Part shown: piece by piece, positions 22,595-35,435 of the stretch | Layout: every line of letters begins with the position of its first letter | How positions within the stretch are numbered: position 1 is the stretch's first letter | NCBI GenBank assembly: GCA_024663395.1 | Contig: JANFAH010000001.1 | Coordinates: 5,580,001 to 5,644,000, forward strand | Length of the DNA: 64,000 nt | Direction: 5' to 3' | From: Pisolithus tinctorius | Lineage: Eukaryota > Basidiomycota > Agaricomycetes > Boletales > Pisolithaceae | The notes under the pieces: generated by a model | The model's database searches: none | Seen by the model: the letters and a program-made list of their open reading frames with translations, nothing else | What the model was told of the DNA's origin: nothing | Translations under genes and position numbers: made by a program

Positions 22595-24880
22595 ATGGAC
22601 GACTTCTTCGACTGGTTTCAGGCCAACGGCGGCACTGTCGATCGCCGTGTACTGGGCATCACTGAGTTCCCCGGAAGTGGTCGCGGCGCCGTCGCACTCT
22701 CTGATATCCCCGTGCGTTTTTTTTAAATGCTTCGCAGGTGGCCCGTTCACCGACATTACAACTGGCAGGCCGATCACACACTCTTTACCCTTCCACGCTC
22801 GCTGACTCTCTCTACTCGTACATCCCCCCTCCCACTCCTATTTGGCGTCGACAAATGGCGTGCTCATAAATTACACAAAAACTGGGTCGGCTTGATCCTC
22901 TGCATGATGTGGGAGGATGCTCGTGCGCATGAAGACGTGCCGTGCATACCTGGAGCCGCCAAATGGACCCCTTACATGCGCACTCTCCCCATGACCTTCC
23001 ATACACCTATGTTTTGGAGTGAAGACGACCTCCAAGAATTGAAGGGGACAACTGTGGTAGGTCTGTCATGCACACTTTACTCGTATTGCGCGTCCTGGGC
23101 ATACGTGTGACATACTGACGCTGGCATACGTGTGGTGCAGACAAAATAGGCCGGGAGGATGCCGAGCGTGCATATCACGAGACCCTTCTCCCTGCTGTTG
23201 AAGTACGTATGTGCATAGTGCTCGACGCTCACGGTCTGATCTATCGTGGAAGTCGGCTCCTTCGCTCTTTCCACCGTCTCACCTCTCTCCATGGTATACC
23301 CTTGATGCCTACCATCGCGCCGGGAGCCGCATCCTTTCGAGGAGTTTCACCATCAGCAAATGGACAAACGATGACGATCCGGATGAACAAAACCTCGGCG
23401 GCGGGGATATTAACGATCATGAGTCCGAGGGGGAGCCTGAGGGCCCCATCTCTGACGATATGGACAATCGTGCTAACACTTCTCTTGGAAGTGCGATGGA
23501 TGTCGACGAACCAGTCACAGGTAGCGAGGGCAACCTTCACCTAGACGATCATGACGACACCGATGACGACGAAGACGACCCTTCAGACGTTGCGATGGTG
23601 CCAATGGCAGATTTGCTGAACGCAAGGTGGCGAAGTGAAAACGTATGTCATCACGTTGCACATAGTAGCTACTTCTCTGAATGGCTTGTTCCCCTTAATC
23701 TCATTCTCCCGACCGTTGCGTTCGCGACCATCATCAATGCCCATTTCACGCATATGGTCATGGGGTAATGTAGGCAAAACTTTTCTACGAGCCTCACATG
23801 CTCCGAATGGCAACGACGAAACCCGTCAAAAGGGGAGAACAAATCGTACGTCAGTAGACCTGCTTCAAAACTATTTGTTACCTTACTCTATTCTTCACCT
23901 CTCTTGCGTTTGATGCTCTATCGCCCAATCAAACAACTGGTCTCATAGTTTAATACTTATGGGGACTTGCCCAATTCGAACCTGTTACGACGGTATGGTT
24001 ATGTTGATCTCGTCCCCCTGAACGTAGACACCGAGAAGAGGGTGGCTTCGACTCCAGTGGGTAGTCTTTCCCCGGAAGTTGAAGTTGCCGTAAATGTGCT
24101 TGGCAACCCTTCGGATGTCGTAGAGATTAAGGCGGATTTGATCGTTGACGTCGCCTGTTTGCAGTGGGCGACAAAGGAACAGGGAGAAAAGGATACAACG
24201 GACCGGATTGAGTGGTGGTTGGACGAGGGGGGTGATGAGTACGTTTGCTTAATTTTGAGCCATTCGTATCATCTGTCGCTTCTAATCACTATGACTTGTT
24301 TAGTTCGTTCGTTCTTTCCTACCAGGGTTGCTTAAACTCGTGTTCGTCAGCACCTTACCAGTTCCCTCGTGAACTCACGGCTTTCATTGCTCTCCTTCTG
24401 CCGAGTGCCGACTTTGCTGCCATCCGTACCAAAGGAAAGCCGCCGAAGGGTAAACATTCTGACCCCAAAGTACTGAGCGTGCTCGCGGAGGTGCTGAAGA
24501 GGAAGGAAGGGATGTATGCAGGGGGGAGTGTAGAGGCGAGCCTAAATTGCATGCCGTTTCGTCGTTACGACTTAACAATGCCCCCCCGCCCCCTTTAGGA
24601 CGACGAGCAACTCCTCACCTCGGCTTCTCTCACTACAAACAAAAGACACGCCATTATTGTTCGGCTAGGTGAAAAGCGGATTTTGCGTTCTGCGCGGGAG
24701 AGTACAGTAAACATCCTTCGTACGCTGCTCGATCAAGCGAGAATTGGAGACCTTGCCAAGATCAGCGATAATCCAAAAGGAAGAAAGAAAGAAAGCGGCA
24801 AAGACCGGCCGAGTAGAAAACGCGACTGCGCTGGTCCAAGTACTGGTTCAGGACGTTCCCAAAAAAGAGCACGGCAGTGA
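22595..24880 (+). CDS. SET-domain protein-lysine N-methyltransferase, SETD6/RKM4 type
   Basis: Predicted class VII (Rubisco-like) SET methyltransferase. Yeast Rkm4 modifies a ribosomal protein and human SETD6 modifies RELA. Eight exons (22595..22711, 22769..23060, 23141..23202, 23253..23642, 23774..23845, 23949..24238, 24304..24529, 24599..24880) give 576 aa. Start MDDFFDWFQANGGTVDRRV with GSGRGAVALSDIPADHTLF opens the SET fold. The iSET region has LDAYHRAGSRILSRSF and the post-insert motif MVPMADLLNA. SAM-site residues are in QIFNTYGDLPNSNLLRRYGY. The C-terminal Rubis-substrate-binding-like part is helical (RHAIIVRLGEKRILRSARES) and ends in a basic, NLS-like tail. An acidic Asp/Glu-rich insertion within SET is larger than in relatives. 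The substrate is not predictable here. Confidence 0.88.
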
Positions 24881-25484
24881 GCGGCACACGGTTGTATGAC
24901 TCATTATTGTATGTCGTCCCCACCTTCATCTAGCCCTATAGCCATTACTGGTCCTACGCGAAAAAAAGAATTACTAGCAGTTGAAGGCTTTTTTTTCTTC
25001 TTTTTCATAGCAGGCTTGGTTCTAACGACATATCATCTTACCATATCTTGCAGTTCACATCCTCTTAGAAGTTTCAATATGATTCATTCAATTTGGATAA
25101 GAGTATATATTTGTGGGAGCTCTCGTTATGCTATTGAAAAGAGTGTGTGTCACGTGTATGTGCTGCTCAAAGAGATCCGTTGAATTGGAATTGTCGTGTG
25201 CGTGTGATCGGATCTGTGGCACCGTGATAGTGAATGAAGTGGTCCACGGTAATACAGTAATCCTTGACATGGGAAAACAGGGTAGTCGAAGTGTTGCTCG
25301 CACGCGCCAGGTGTTGCACAGCCCAACTCGAATCGTAATTGTCTGGTATCTCTGCAGTGGTAGTACGTTCGCAAGTGTGCTTGTTCAGATAGATTTGTCA
25401 ATTCAATCTGCCGCACGCACGGTAACGGAGAAAACGAGGCAGACAAAACGAGTATTTGGCTGGCAGCACCATATGTGCGTTCCG
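24881..25484. other. Convergent intergenic region, SET gene / CLC gene
   Basis: 3' UTR space with T-rich tracts near 24990. No gene seen. Confidence 0.5.
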
Positions 25485-28400
25485 TCAGTGCAGTCGAAAT
25501 ATACTCCTCCATCGTTCGACGGCAGTTTCTGCAACACCCGCTAGCCAGTTCCACAGGACCTCGAGAATTTCTTCAAATTCACCACTATCCCACCGTCGAT
25601 CACCCCCTGAACCCTGAGCGGCCGCATTGAAACGTAAGACATCCTTTACAGTTACTAGGCCTGTCAACTTGCCCCGGTCTTCGACGAGGATAACACGGGG
25701 ACTAGACAAAGTAGAGTCCGTCACAATTCACCTCTGTATCGAAAGCGACTAGTAACATACCCCATCCGCTTGAAAAGTTGCATGACGATCTCAAGGGGCA
25801 ATCGCATAGGAACCGTGAGTGGTGTCTTGGAAAGTTTCAGCAAGCTCAGAAAGGCAAACAGTGAGTGAAACGCGCCTGATTTACCCAAGGCCATAACTTG
25901 AGGACATCATTTGACGCTGTCGTCTCCAATAGCTCCGCAGCAACCTCTTCCTCAGCACCCAGCGCGGAGCCAGACGCCACGTTAGACAGAACATGGTCAA
26001 CTTGATCTGCGGAGCCTTGTCGATCAAAAGAACATTCGGACTGAGGCGTAATGTCACCCATATGCTGCGCTTGATCTACTATAATGTTGAGACGAGTTCT
26101 GCAATTCTAATTGAAACCCTACCGAGTACATAACGTAGCTCTGGACGCCCAATGTAACCAGAAAGAACGCATGATGATTTTGATGCGACGATAGGGAAGC
26201 CTTTGACATCAGTCGAGGAAAGTATTTGTTCTGAGAATCAACAATAAACCCGAAGTTCACCCAACGGAAATGACTACTTGCCAACGTCCTGGACCCTCAT
26301 TCCCGAGGCATATAGGACAGTTAGATCCTTTTTCATGACTTCTGATACTAGGATATAGTTCAGTGCAGTCACCGGTACTACTGGTGACCTGACGCACCTG
26401 CAACGTCCAGAGAATGATCTTCCTGCTCCAAAATGGGGTAACCATTGAATCGAATCGTTTCCTCAGCAATCCCGCGTGTTCCAATAAAGTCACCGACAGC
26501 TTTGGTGACGAGAATCACAATCTGTTGGGAAAGTACGCAGATATCCCACTACTCCGTAGTTGCGAAACAACGTGTTGAACTCACCATCGTAGGTAAAATA
26601 TATGTCAAGGCACCAGTAAGTTCAAACATGATGACAACAACGGTAACCGTAATTCGCATCACCCCGCTCAGAGCCGCAGCAGCACCGAGAAGAGCGTACG
26701 TGCCAGGCGTGATACATGGTAAGTCAGGGTCGCAAGAACTGAAAATTCCTGACTGTTGATTCGTTCTAGGTAAGGTTATGAGGGATTCGTAAACAGTGGA
26801 GGAAAAGGGTCGTACAAGTATATGGCCTTAACAATGATACCCACCATCCGGCCAAAAGAAGCACCGATCGCCATGGATGGCACAAAAATTCCAGCGGGAA
26901 CTTTTGAACCATAGGATATGACTAGAAATCCCATCCTTATAATAGTGGCGAGGAGAAGGGAGTTAACCATGGACCACTGCACTGATTGTCTATGGAGGTT
27001 CTCATAACGAATGCAGAAGAGCGAGTGTAATGCACGTACTGGCATAGGTTGTTGTAATCTCCGCCACCCTCGCACTCCCGGAATAGTATCGACATCATTT
27101 CGGTCATATCAATACGTAGGAATCGATTGAAATATCCAACCATCGCCGTGAGCACGGCGAGGACAACGGCCTCTGCCACCCCATGATTTGCCAAGTGTTT
27201 CCTGCGAAAGGCGGCGGCTTGCATATTTAGTTTCACTACAAAGGCACCATAAAGTCCCTGATTACCGATTAACACAGTGGACAAGGGGTAGAGAGCTTTC
27301 TTACTCCAAATATGCCGAGGATAACCCAAAAAATAATTTCAAAAAAGTGCCAACTACGACTGTAGGTCACTTGGAACAGAACAAGCTTCCCGGTCCGAAA
27401 CGGATTCATTACCTGTAAGTTACGGTGAGGGAGAATGCGTTACAAAACGTGAGAGGCTTCACGGACAGAAAGTGTAAATGTAGCAACCAACGCACAAACA
27501 AAACTGCGCCACATGGTTTTGATCCGGAAAATATGGTTCATTTCCTGGGAGGGCGGTGATAGTATCACGGTAAAATTGTCTGGTTCGAACATTACCTCTA
27601 TTGAAAACAAGACCCCGCCTATAGGCGAGCCGAAAGCAACAGCCACCCCAGCTGCGCTAGCAGCCGTAATGACCTCCCTCATCTTACCTGCACTACGTCA
27701 CTAGGATGGGCACCTCACATAGAAAGTTAAAGTTACCTTGGCTCCGAGAGAATTTCTGGAACCAATTGGCAACGACGGTGCCAATGCAGCAGGCCACATG
27801 AACAGACGGACCTTCTTTGCCAACAGAAAGGCCAGAAGCAATGACAAGCGGCTATTGCCGTTCAGTACGTACTCAAGGATGAGAACAACTAGGAGATGTA
27901 CCAAGGTTATACTTTTGATGACCAACGTCGAGAAACTAAGAAATCCTTGCATTACGAAACCTGCAAGGATGCACTTGATTTCCGAGATCCCTGACCCAGC
28001 AGCATACTTTGCCATGGTGCGAACCAGATGAGCTGCAACAAATGCAAACACGCCCTACAGACTTGATTAAGGTTGGATAGTAGAAGTTGCAAAAGGGAAC
28101 ACACCGCGAAGATAACGTACAATAGCCATCGTGCTGCGGTCACGGTGCTCCAAGGGTGCCAGGATGAGCAAAATTCCTCGTCGCTGTCAACCTCCCAGCA
28201 ACAGAACTGCTGGTTCAACCACCACCCATCGGCACAGTATCCCATTTTTATGTCAGAAAGCCATTTTGTCACAATGGATATCAGAGCAGCGTTAATGCCG
28301 ATGATAACGCCTACAGCAAGGACTCGGTACCGGTTGATCCATACAACGTATGAAACACTGACCGACCAACGTCATGACAAATGCCGACTCCCCAGCACTT

Positions 28401-28727
28401 AACAATCTTTGGAATTGCGACCATACCCAAGCAGGTGTAATTTCACCTCGTGGCCCACGACAAGCTGAACGCGCTCGCTCCTCGCGTATCCGTCGATTTC
28501 TCTCCGCAATTGATTCTTGTATCCAGTCTAAAAATCGGGAACAGAGTGAAGATGAAGAATACGCGTCAAGCTCCCAGTGACATACCTATGGTTGTGAAGT
28601 CCTCGTAACGTCTGCACAATCATAAGTGGAGTTGCGGCGCAGGAGAAATGACCTACCGTATTTGCTCCAGCTCCTCGTACTCTTCTCCATCTTGTCGCCC
28701 TCGAAAAGTAATGGCTTCGGGAGCCAT
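25485..28727 (-). CDS. CLC-family chloride/proton exchanger
   Basis: Intracellular voltage-gated CLC protein of the Gef1 type, which acidifies Golgi, vacuole or endosomes. Eighteen exons. After a short acidic N-terminus ([19 protein letters not shown]) come the selectivity elements in order: [22 protein letters not shown] (with the gating Glu), [16 protein letters not shown] (with the second Glu expected for proton coupling) and [19 protein letters not shown]. Later membrane helices include [17 protein letters not shown]. Two cytosolic CBS domains follow ([19 protein letters not shown], and [18 protein letters not shown] through [14 protein letters not shown]). Two introns have GC donors: 26231..26281 and 25826..25875. 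The Glu pair suggests an exchanger rather than a channel. The start at 28727 is likely, but an upstream acceptor-like site leaves an extra 5' exon possible. Confidence 0.92.
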
Positions 28728-29070
28728 GAAGGCAACAAGTAGTATACGACGTAGTCCTATGGAATCAAGAGGATAGGCAACCACCAGTGTCTGAGTTCAC
28801 GTGACACGAAAATGTACGTAGCACGGTCGTCGGCTTGCAACGTTACGCATCTGCCACTGCTCAGCCTAGCGGAATCTTAAGAAGCACAGTTGATGAGGTG
28901 GTCTACAGCGCAACAGGTAACTGAATATTCATCACCAGCTGTCCTGCTATCTAATGTCTAATAATCTACACACATACTGGAGTCCGAGCTTGCTAATCAG
29001 ATGACTAAGCCAAGGCCCATATTTACTACGTAGCTTTTGACGAGCCCTCTGCAGTTGTCGACGATCCACC
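28728..29070. other. Divergent promoter region, CLC gene / CWC24
   Basis: 343 bp between head-to-head genes. No TATA box or repeat recognised. Confidence 0.45.
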
Positions 29071-30210
29071 ATGTCACCTACGGACGAGATCAAAGTTCCT
29101 TTTTTCAAGAAGGGAAAATCGAGACCGACAACAGCCAGGAAGAGGTCTGCTTCGCCACCATCCAGTTCGTCTGTGCTGGCGGTGTCGGCGTCTTCAGCGA
29201 CTAAAACTGAAGTTGTTCTCCCTGCTCGCAAAACGACTGGGAATATTTTGAGTGCCGGCACGAAACGAACGGCTGCACAGAGACGTCAAGATGAAATGAC
29301 CTTGGATGATGGCGATTGCGATTCGACCGCGAGAGAGGGTCCCGACGTCAAGTGGACATCCGCTGGATCACATATACATACTGCAATGGAAATCATTGCA
29401 GGGGACGAAGCCGAAGAGATGGCGTCAAAGCGTCAAAGGAAAGAAAAGGAAGAGCAAAAGGGCAGTGACGATGATACGCCCGACGACGGTCTATACAGGG
29501 GGCAGAGCGCGTACCGGAGTCATATAAAGAAGAGTCAGGAGGTGCCTAAGGCTATGAGAGTGGGTCCGCAGCGTAGTACGAGTACCATCCGGACAGTCAC
29601 GATCGTCGATTACCAACCTGACGTTTGTAAGGATTATAAAGGTGAGTGTCACCATCAGGTCCCGTGTAGACGGGCTCCGCTGACTACCCGACTTTCTGCT
29701 TACAGAGACTGGTTATTGTGGTTTTGGCGACACTTGCAAATTTCTGCACGATCGGGGAACGTGTGAGTACTTTTACAATACAGACATGTCAAGTAAATAA
29801 ACTGTTCGATAGATCTAGCTGGATGGCAACTAGACAAGATGGCGGAGAACCCTAAGAGACGGGCTGATGAATCCGAGTCCGACTCGGACTCCTCTGAAGA
29901 TGTCCCTTTTGCTTGCCTTGTCTGCCGGAAGCACTTCACGGATCCAGTAGTGACTCGGTGCGGTCACTACTACTGCTCCGCCTGTGCCATAAAGCGATAT
30001 GCCAAGACCCCAAAGTGTTTGGCCTGTGGTGCACCAACAGGAGGCATTTTCAATCGCGCTGATAAAATTCTTGCGAAGGCCAACAAAAAACTCGGGGAAG
30101 ACGGGGAACAGGAAGACCCTGATACTGACAAGACTAGTACCGTCAAGATTGAAGGCCTTGTAGAAGACAATGAGGACAATGACAGTGACAATTCAAGAGA
30201 TGACAATTAG
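29071..30210 (+). CDS. CWC24: Pre-mRNA-splicing factor CWC24 (RNF113 family)
   Basis: Spliceosome factor that joins the activated complex and shields the 5' splice site before the first catalytic step. Three exons (29071..29641, 29706..29762, 29813..30210) give 341 aa. The N-terminal half is low complexity. A CCCH zinc finger with exact C-x8-C-x5-C-x3-H spacing reads [20 protein letters not shown]. The family linker [20 protein letters not shown] follows, then a C3HC4 RING ([39 protein letters not shown]). The C-terminus is acidic. The second intron uses the strong GTGAGT donor and splits the Tyr codon of YLAGW. Confidence 0.94.
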
Positions 30211-32462
30211 CAAGCTTCCCGTCACTGACCACGGCGGCACATTATTTTACTCTTCTTGTATTCTAGGTTGAATCTGTTCGGTTGCCTGACACTGCACAGG
30301 AACACTATCACTCTCACTCATATTGCAAGTGGCCCACTCACGCTGCATGTATCAAAGCCTGTACCTACTAGCGTCTTTGGCAAGATACTGGGATATGTAA
30401 CTGCGCGCGACTGTCTCCCTTGCAATGCTCTCCGCCCTGACCCTATCAGTCCTGTATGGGCATTGCACTTGCGGAGCGTAGCAGGGCTCAACGCCAGCCA
30501 ATTTGGGAATCGACTCTTATCATGGACCTGCGGTGACTCCGAGGAGATGCCTGTATTTGCTAAGCCTATATTCAAGGAGATACGTATATGACGATTGCGT
30601 GATGGGACGATCTTGTCCCACTGTCATGTCAACGTCAATTGAGTAACGTTTGCCAGTGAGTTCTTGGACGCTGGTTTGGCGATTGCGATCACTAAGCGTA
30701 TACCTGTGCAAAAGACAGTACATATGCAAGTGGTGGGGCTGTGGTTGGCCGGATGATCTCAACTGAGCGTGTTATTTTCCAAACTACACGTGCTCAAAGA
30801 TAAATGCCCAATCTTCACATATGGAGCTTTTCGCAATCAATTAATGAAGATAGTCTGAACGGCGGAGTGTTAGGTAAACTACGCATTAGGACCGGAGTAC
30901 GGCACGAACATGAAGCCACAAAAATGTGCAGTGCAAAAAGAGAAGGCTAGCTCCCGTGTCACGGCTTGGGGGATGGCAACTTATCAGAAGATGATGGAAT
31001 CCAAGTGGACTGTCCACACGGCCCTGTAAGTTGATGCGCTATATTGCGGTTTCAGCCTCCCGGGAACCCGCACAGAATGGGCAAATCGATCACCCGTCAC
31101 CACGTGCCGTGTGGGCCTACCTGCAGGATGCGTGCCCTTTCTATCTCGACACCTAAGTTTCGCGTTACTTACTAAGAGCCGGTGCTGTACGACGGTCCAC
31201 ATCTCCGACATGGATTCACAATGACACCGTATGTGGCCCTATAACCCAGTGCCGGTCTCTGTGCGACGCCCTTGCCAGTCTACCCATACGACTACGATCG
31301 GATACCACCCACGTTGCATTTGGGAGTCGAGAACACCTATTACTTTCTGCCACAGCATTGAAAACGGTCAACCGAACCAAGAGATCGTGGGCCTGTGGCA
31401 CATCAAATGGTTGTTGGCTGCATATCAAGACCAGAGGAGCGGACCGCCCCGAATATGCACCATCACTTTAAAGAGACAGGCATTGGAAAGCTAATCGCCG
31501 CAGGATCTACGTTTCAGAGTTCTTTTCCCTTGTTGAATGGTACCTACTCTAGGGCGATAAACAGCGCCTAAGACCGCCCAGCATGAAGCAGACTCGCTAG
31601 TACAAACCTAGACCTGGTGCGATGGCAGAATAAACTATTTAGCCATTCCTACCATGTACAGCTACTGCAATCTGGATGTCTGGGGTTGAAACAGGGTTTC
31701 TGATACCACACCAAAATTGCAACGTGATATTGCTGACAGGGGAGCACTCCAAGCCTGGCTCGATTCAACTGCACTCCACCCCCGATATGCACGAGGAGAT
31801 ATGTAAACGCTCACAGAAAAAACGGGGGATGGTTCTTCATTAGGCTCGAACCTTGTACAAGTTAGCATGACATAAACGGACTTTAGCATTCGACCACCGC
31901 CAATCTCAAGCATTCGCGATTTGCATAGGGCGTTGTCCTAGTGGTACGGCCTGTGGTGTGCACGCCGCGCCATGTGAGTCACGCCAATCGGGTTGCGTTT
32001 GAAACGCGTGCAACTTGGCCAACAGGCGCTCTTGAAATCAGGAACCCAGATACATCGAGATTAAGCGGTAGAGTAAGCAGCAGGAGAATGGACAAACTTG
32101 ATCCTTCCGAGTTCAGTGCGAGGATAAGAAAAAGGGGTGGAAGAAGAAATAGGAAATGATACACGTGTAGATTCAGCACAGCACCCAGACCCGTCCAACA
32201 AGTTTGGGTGGTTCCGGTGGCATACTGCAAGGAATACAGTTCCGAACGAAGTGGAATCTGTCAAGTACTGATGGCAAGCCCAGACGACATTCGGGACTCG
32301 GGAGTGGATGAAGGTTGCAGGGTGATAGCAAGTAGAGCATAGAAGGCGAAAGTAAAAGGTACAAGAAATAATCCCGGTATAATGTAAACCCCATCCACAG
32401 CATGCTGGCTGCCAAGTAGTATCGCACAGCATGGCATAATGCTTCTCACCTATTCTCCGTGT
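30211..32462. other. Long gene-poor region
   Basis: 2.25 kb without a recognisable gene. The longest open frames (for example 30256..30591 + and 32061..32432 -) have no family motif and no coherent splice chain. Around 31926 there is a weak tRNA-like A-box string but no matching B box. Confidence 0.4.
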
Positions 32463-33311
32463 CTATCGGTGGGAAGGCATCTCATCACATCCATTATCAA
32501 TATGACGTTTCAAAGAATCAGCACGACTAAAGTCCTTCTGGCAATAGCGACATTTGTGAAGGGCAGGTGTTGCTGCATGGACCGTCTCGTAATGCCGACG
32601 GCGATCGTGAGACCGGGTGAAAGTCCGCTCACAGAGCTCGCATGGGTAACGCTCGCCAGACGCATTCAATGAGTGCGATTGGGAGTGTGAATGCTGAGAC
32701 CCAGGGTGAACGCCACCGCTGCCTCTTCCACCATGCGACGTTGCCGCGTGCGAAAGGTGCTGGGGATTAGGCGACATGTGATAGTAGGGATCCATACTTG
32801 GGCGACGTTGTGCCGGACCCTGCGAAGCTGTCGAGGTCGAGTGTGAATAATTTTGATGATAGGTTTGTGAAGGGGTAGTGAATTGTTGTGGCGACCGAGA
32901 TGGGCTCCGGGGAGACTGTGGGTCCACGGTGCCGGGTAGGTACGAATGCGTGGGAGAGTGTGACGAAGGGAAGTTCTCAAGGCTGCTACCCTGCGACGCC
33001 AAGTAGGATCTATGGTCATCCCTCAGAACACCCGGCGCTTGCGGAGGGTAGGAGTATTGAAGAGCTTGGTTCATATGGGGCTCTGCATTCATCAAGTTAG
33101 TAGTTGTCACTTATCATAATTGTGACCTACCTATATATTCCCCTTGTATAAGGGCATTCGTTGCTGGATAGGAGCTGACTTGGTGTGAATTGGATTGTTC
33201 TGCGTAACCTAGAGAGAGATGGTTAGGTGGCGACCGAGCATGGTGACCAGCTGGGGAGGGATAAGGTTGGCGATTATCGTGGCCATGGGGATACGCGTTG
33301 TTGTACTGCAT
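32463..33311 (-). CDS. C2H2 zinc-finger transcription factor, two fingers at the C-terminus
   Basis: Two exons, 33131..33311 and 32463..33082 (48-bp intron), give 266 aa. The first 200 residues are disordered, rich in Ser, His, Pro, Tyr and Gln, as in many fungal activators. The C-terminal tandem fingers are YPCELCERTFTRSHDRRRHY-ETVH and HKCRYCQKDFSRADSLKRHI-NGC. The second ends in Cys rather than His (C2HC). The linker between fingers is longer than TGEKP. Specific DNA target and regulatory role are unknown. The long upstream gap (over 2 kb) may hold its regulatory region. Confidence 0.82.
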
Positions 33312-35435
33312 CGTCAGGAGCAGGAATCTGGGCGGCGAGCTCTAATGGGCCACTCAGGACGAGGTTTATATAAATTTACCGACGCATGCATCGTCTGTGT
33401 TAGTGTCCTGGCAACGTACCTTAATGAAGGAATGCGTTACTCAATTATTACCTCTCTAAGGGGTACACACCTACTGCACGCCTGCAAGCGACTTGGTGCA
33501 TGAAGCAGAATCGGGTTCAATCTGGCAACAACGATAGATGGTGAAAGATCATGATGATCTAAACCCAAAGATAGAGACGAAAAGGTGACTCATCAAACAA
33601 GTGGTGGTTTCGATCATGGAGCTTTTCGTGCGTGATGTCTTTCGGAACAGGAGGTTCATGCGCCACATAAAAGCGGAGGACAAGGTTCAGAAGCCAAAAA
33701 TGCGGTGCGCGACGTGGTCTCCAGCAGGCGATGCGAGTGCTTGGAAGGTCAGACTGAGAATATGGGGCTAATTTCTGCGGTTATCTCCAGGAAACGAAAC
33801 GTGAACGCTTCAACAGTCAAGGTTTTGCAATTCCAACGTGGGAATTACAGTCCGATTAGGATACCGGCTAATAATCGGTGTAGGGACAGTCGCATTTGCG
33901 GCGCAAGTATTGGCTTTCGAGTCCGAGAGGAGGCGGGATCGTCCCTGCTCTCGTAAGGAACATACACTTCACTGATCAACCTTACCCTAAATGCGGATAT
34001 GTCAGGATATGCTGCGTCATGATAAAAAAACCGTTACTGTAATATACGGCATCTTGATAATTGTCTGCCATGATTGCTCTTTCCCGGCAGGCGGTCGTCA
34101 ACACAGGTTCTGTGGAAAAGAAATACTAATGCAAATGCCGTGATCCTATGCACTACCTGATGACTGTTGGGTCACTTGTAACTTGACAGACTTGAAGGTC
34201 AACTGACAGAAGCAGCGGATCGATTGGATCTTGATTGTCAAGGTGTAGTTTGTGCTAATCAACTAATGTCACGACCCTACATACTCCCAAAAATGAACCG
34301 CTCTTACCTGCACTAGCGGAAGATGCCAGCCAATAACGTGAGGAGATATTTTGATAGTTCCAAAGGAAGACCAGATGCGGCTTCTCTGCCATTAGAACCG
34401 GGTGGGGAAAGATGAAGCTAAGTAAAGGTACCACACAGCAAGGCTTGGGGTACACACACATACCGGAGTCTGAACAATGTAGATTAGCCCGATTTTGCGG
34501 AAAACGTGCAAACACGTTCCAACCACACGGCGGAGTACCGGCAATTCCGTGGCGCGGTAAACGATTCACCAAAGCACGATATTATTGAATACGCCCGTTC
34601 ATACCTGCCACTGGCACATGACTTCCTCGATTCGTTAGCATGAACCCATCTATCCTGATTAGTACACGTGTGCATGCTGCATGAAAATGAAACGTGAGGG
34701 TATAACATTCATCCCATCATCGTTAAAGCAATGGATTCTATCTCCCCACGTGTCCGCTAGCCTCTGTGCGGACCCGGCCTTCAAAGCAGAAAATGCTGGG
34801 TAGCGTAATGAGGTCATCGTCGGCTACGAGGACCAGGAGCACAGAATTGCTAGTATCAATAGCTGCCGCACGTACTACGGGAAGTCTCACTTGGCTGGAC
34901 CGCGTGTTGCATGGGAAACTATTTTCGGTGGAGAATGCTGTGACTTTTGATCCTCATCGCAAATATTCGGACGAGAAGCCTTTACAAGTCCTGAAGAGGA
35001 CACGCTGCAGACAATAATTATGGGTAGTATCCAACCAAGAATATGAGAAGAGAGTGGAGCCCTCCATACGACGTTTCCTCACCGTGACAAACGCGTCCTG
35101 CGGAGAAACACCACGGAAATGCGCTGGCCTCGAGGACGGGAGCAAGTACGTACCTACTCCCATGTCTGATTTGACAGGAGTACAAGGCACGACCCGTCAT
35201 GGTGGAAGAGAGGAAATTTCCGCCTCTGCGCGCAAACTTAACCTTGACCAGCCTGCTTATTAGGTTGGCCTTGCCAAGGAGACCGCCTTGGCCAAACGAA
35301 AACGAAAAAAAAATGCGAGCCCCCTCGAAGGGGGGTTATCGCTGGTCTGTCGCCAAATAAGGATAAACAACATCAACCTTCCTGCACACGCAACCCAACC
35401 GGCAGCCAGAAACACAGACATAACTTGGGTGCCAT
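33312..35435. other. Gene-poor region between C2H2 factor and PPG1
   Basis: 2.1 kb. On the minus strand 34.25-34.7 kb has an open frame with one plausible intron (joining to PHLVFLWNYQNISSRYWLAS), but no recognised family. Nothing else supported. Confidence 0.35.

Noticed and set aside
26783..26811. 29-nt intron in the CLC gene
   Set aside because: A 50-nt intron using the upstream GTACGA donor with the same acceptor gives the same phase and a better protein join ([11 protein letters not shown]).
31920..32000. tRNA-like string (TTGTCCTAGTGGTACGGC) suggesting an A box
   Set aside because: No GGTTCRANTCC B box at the right distance and no acceptor stem pairing; not called.
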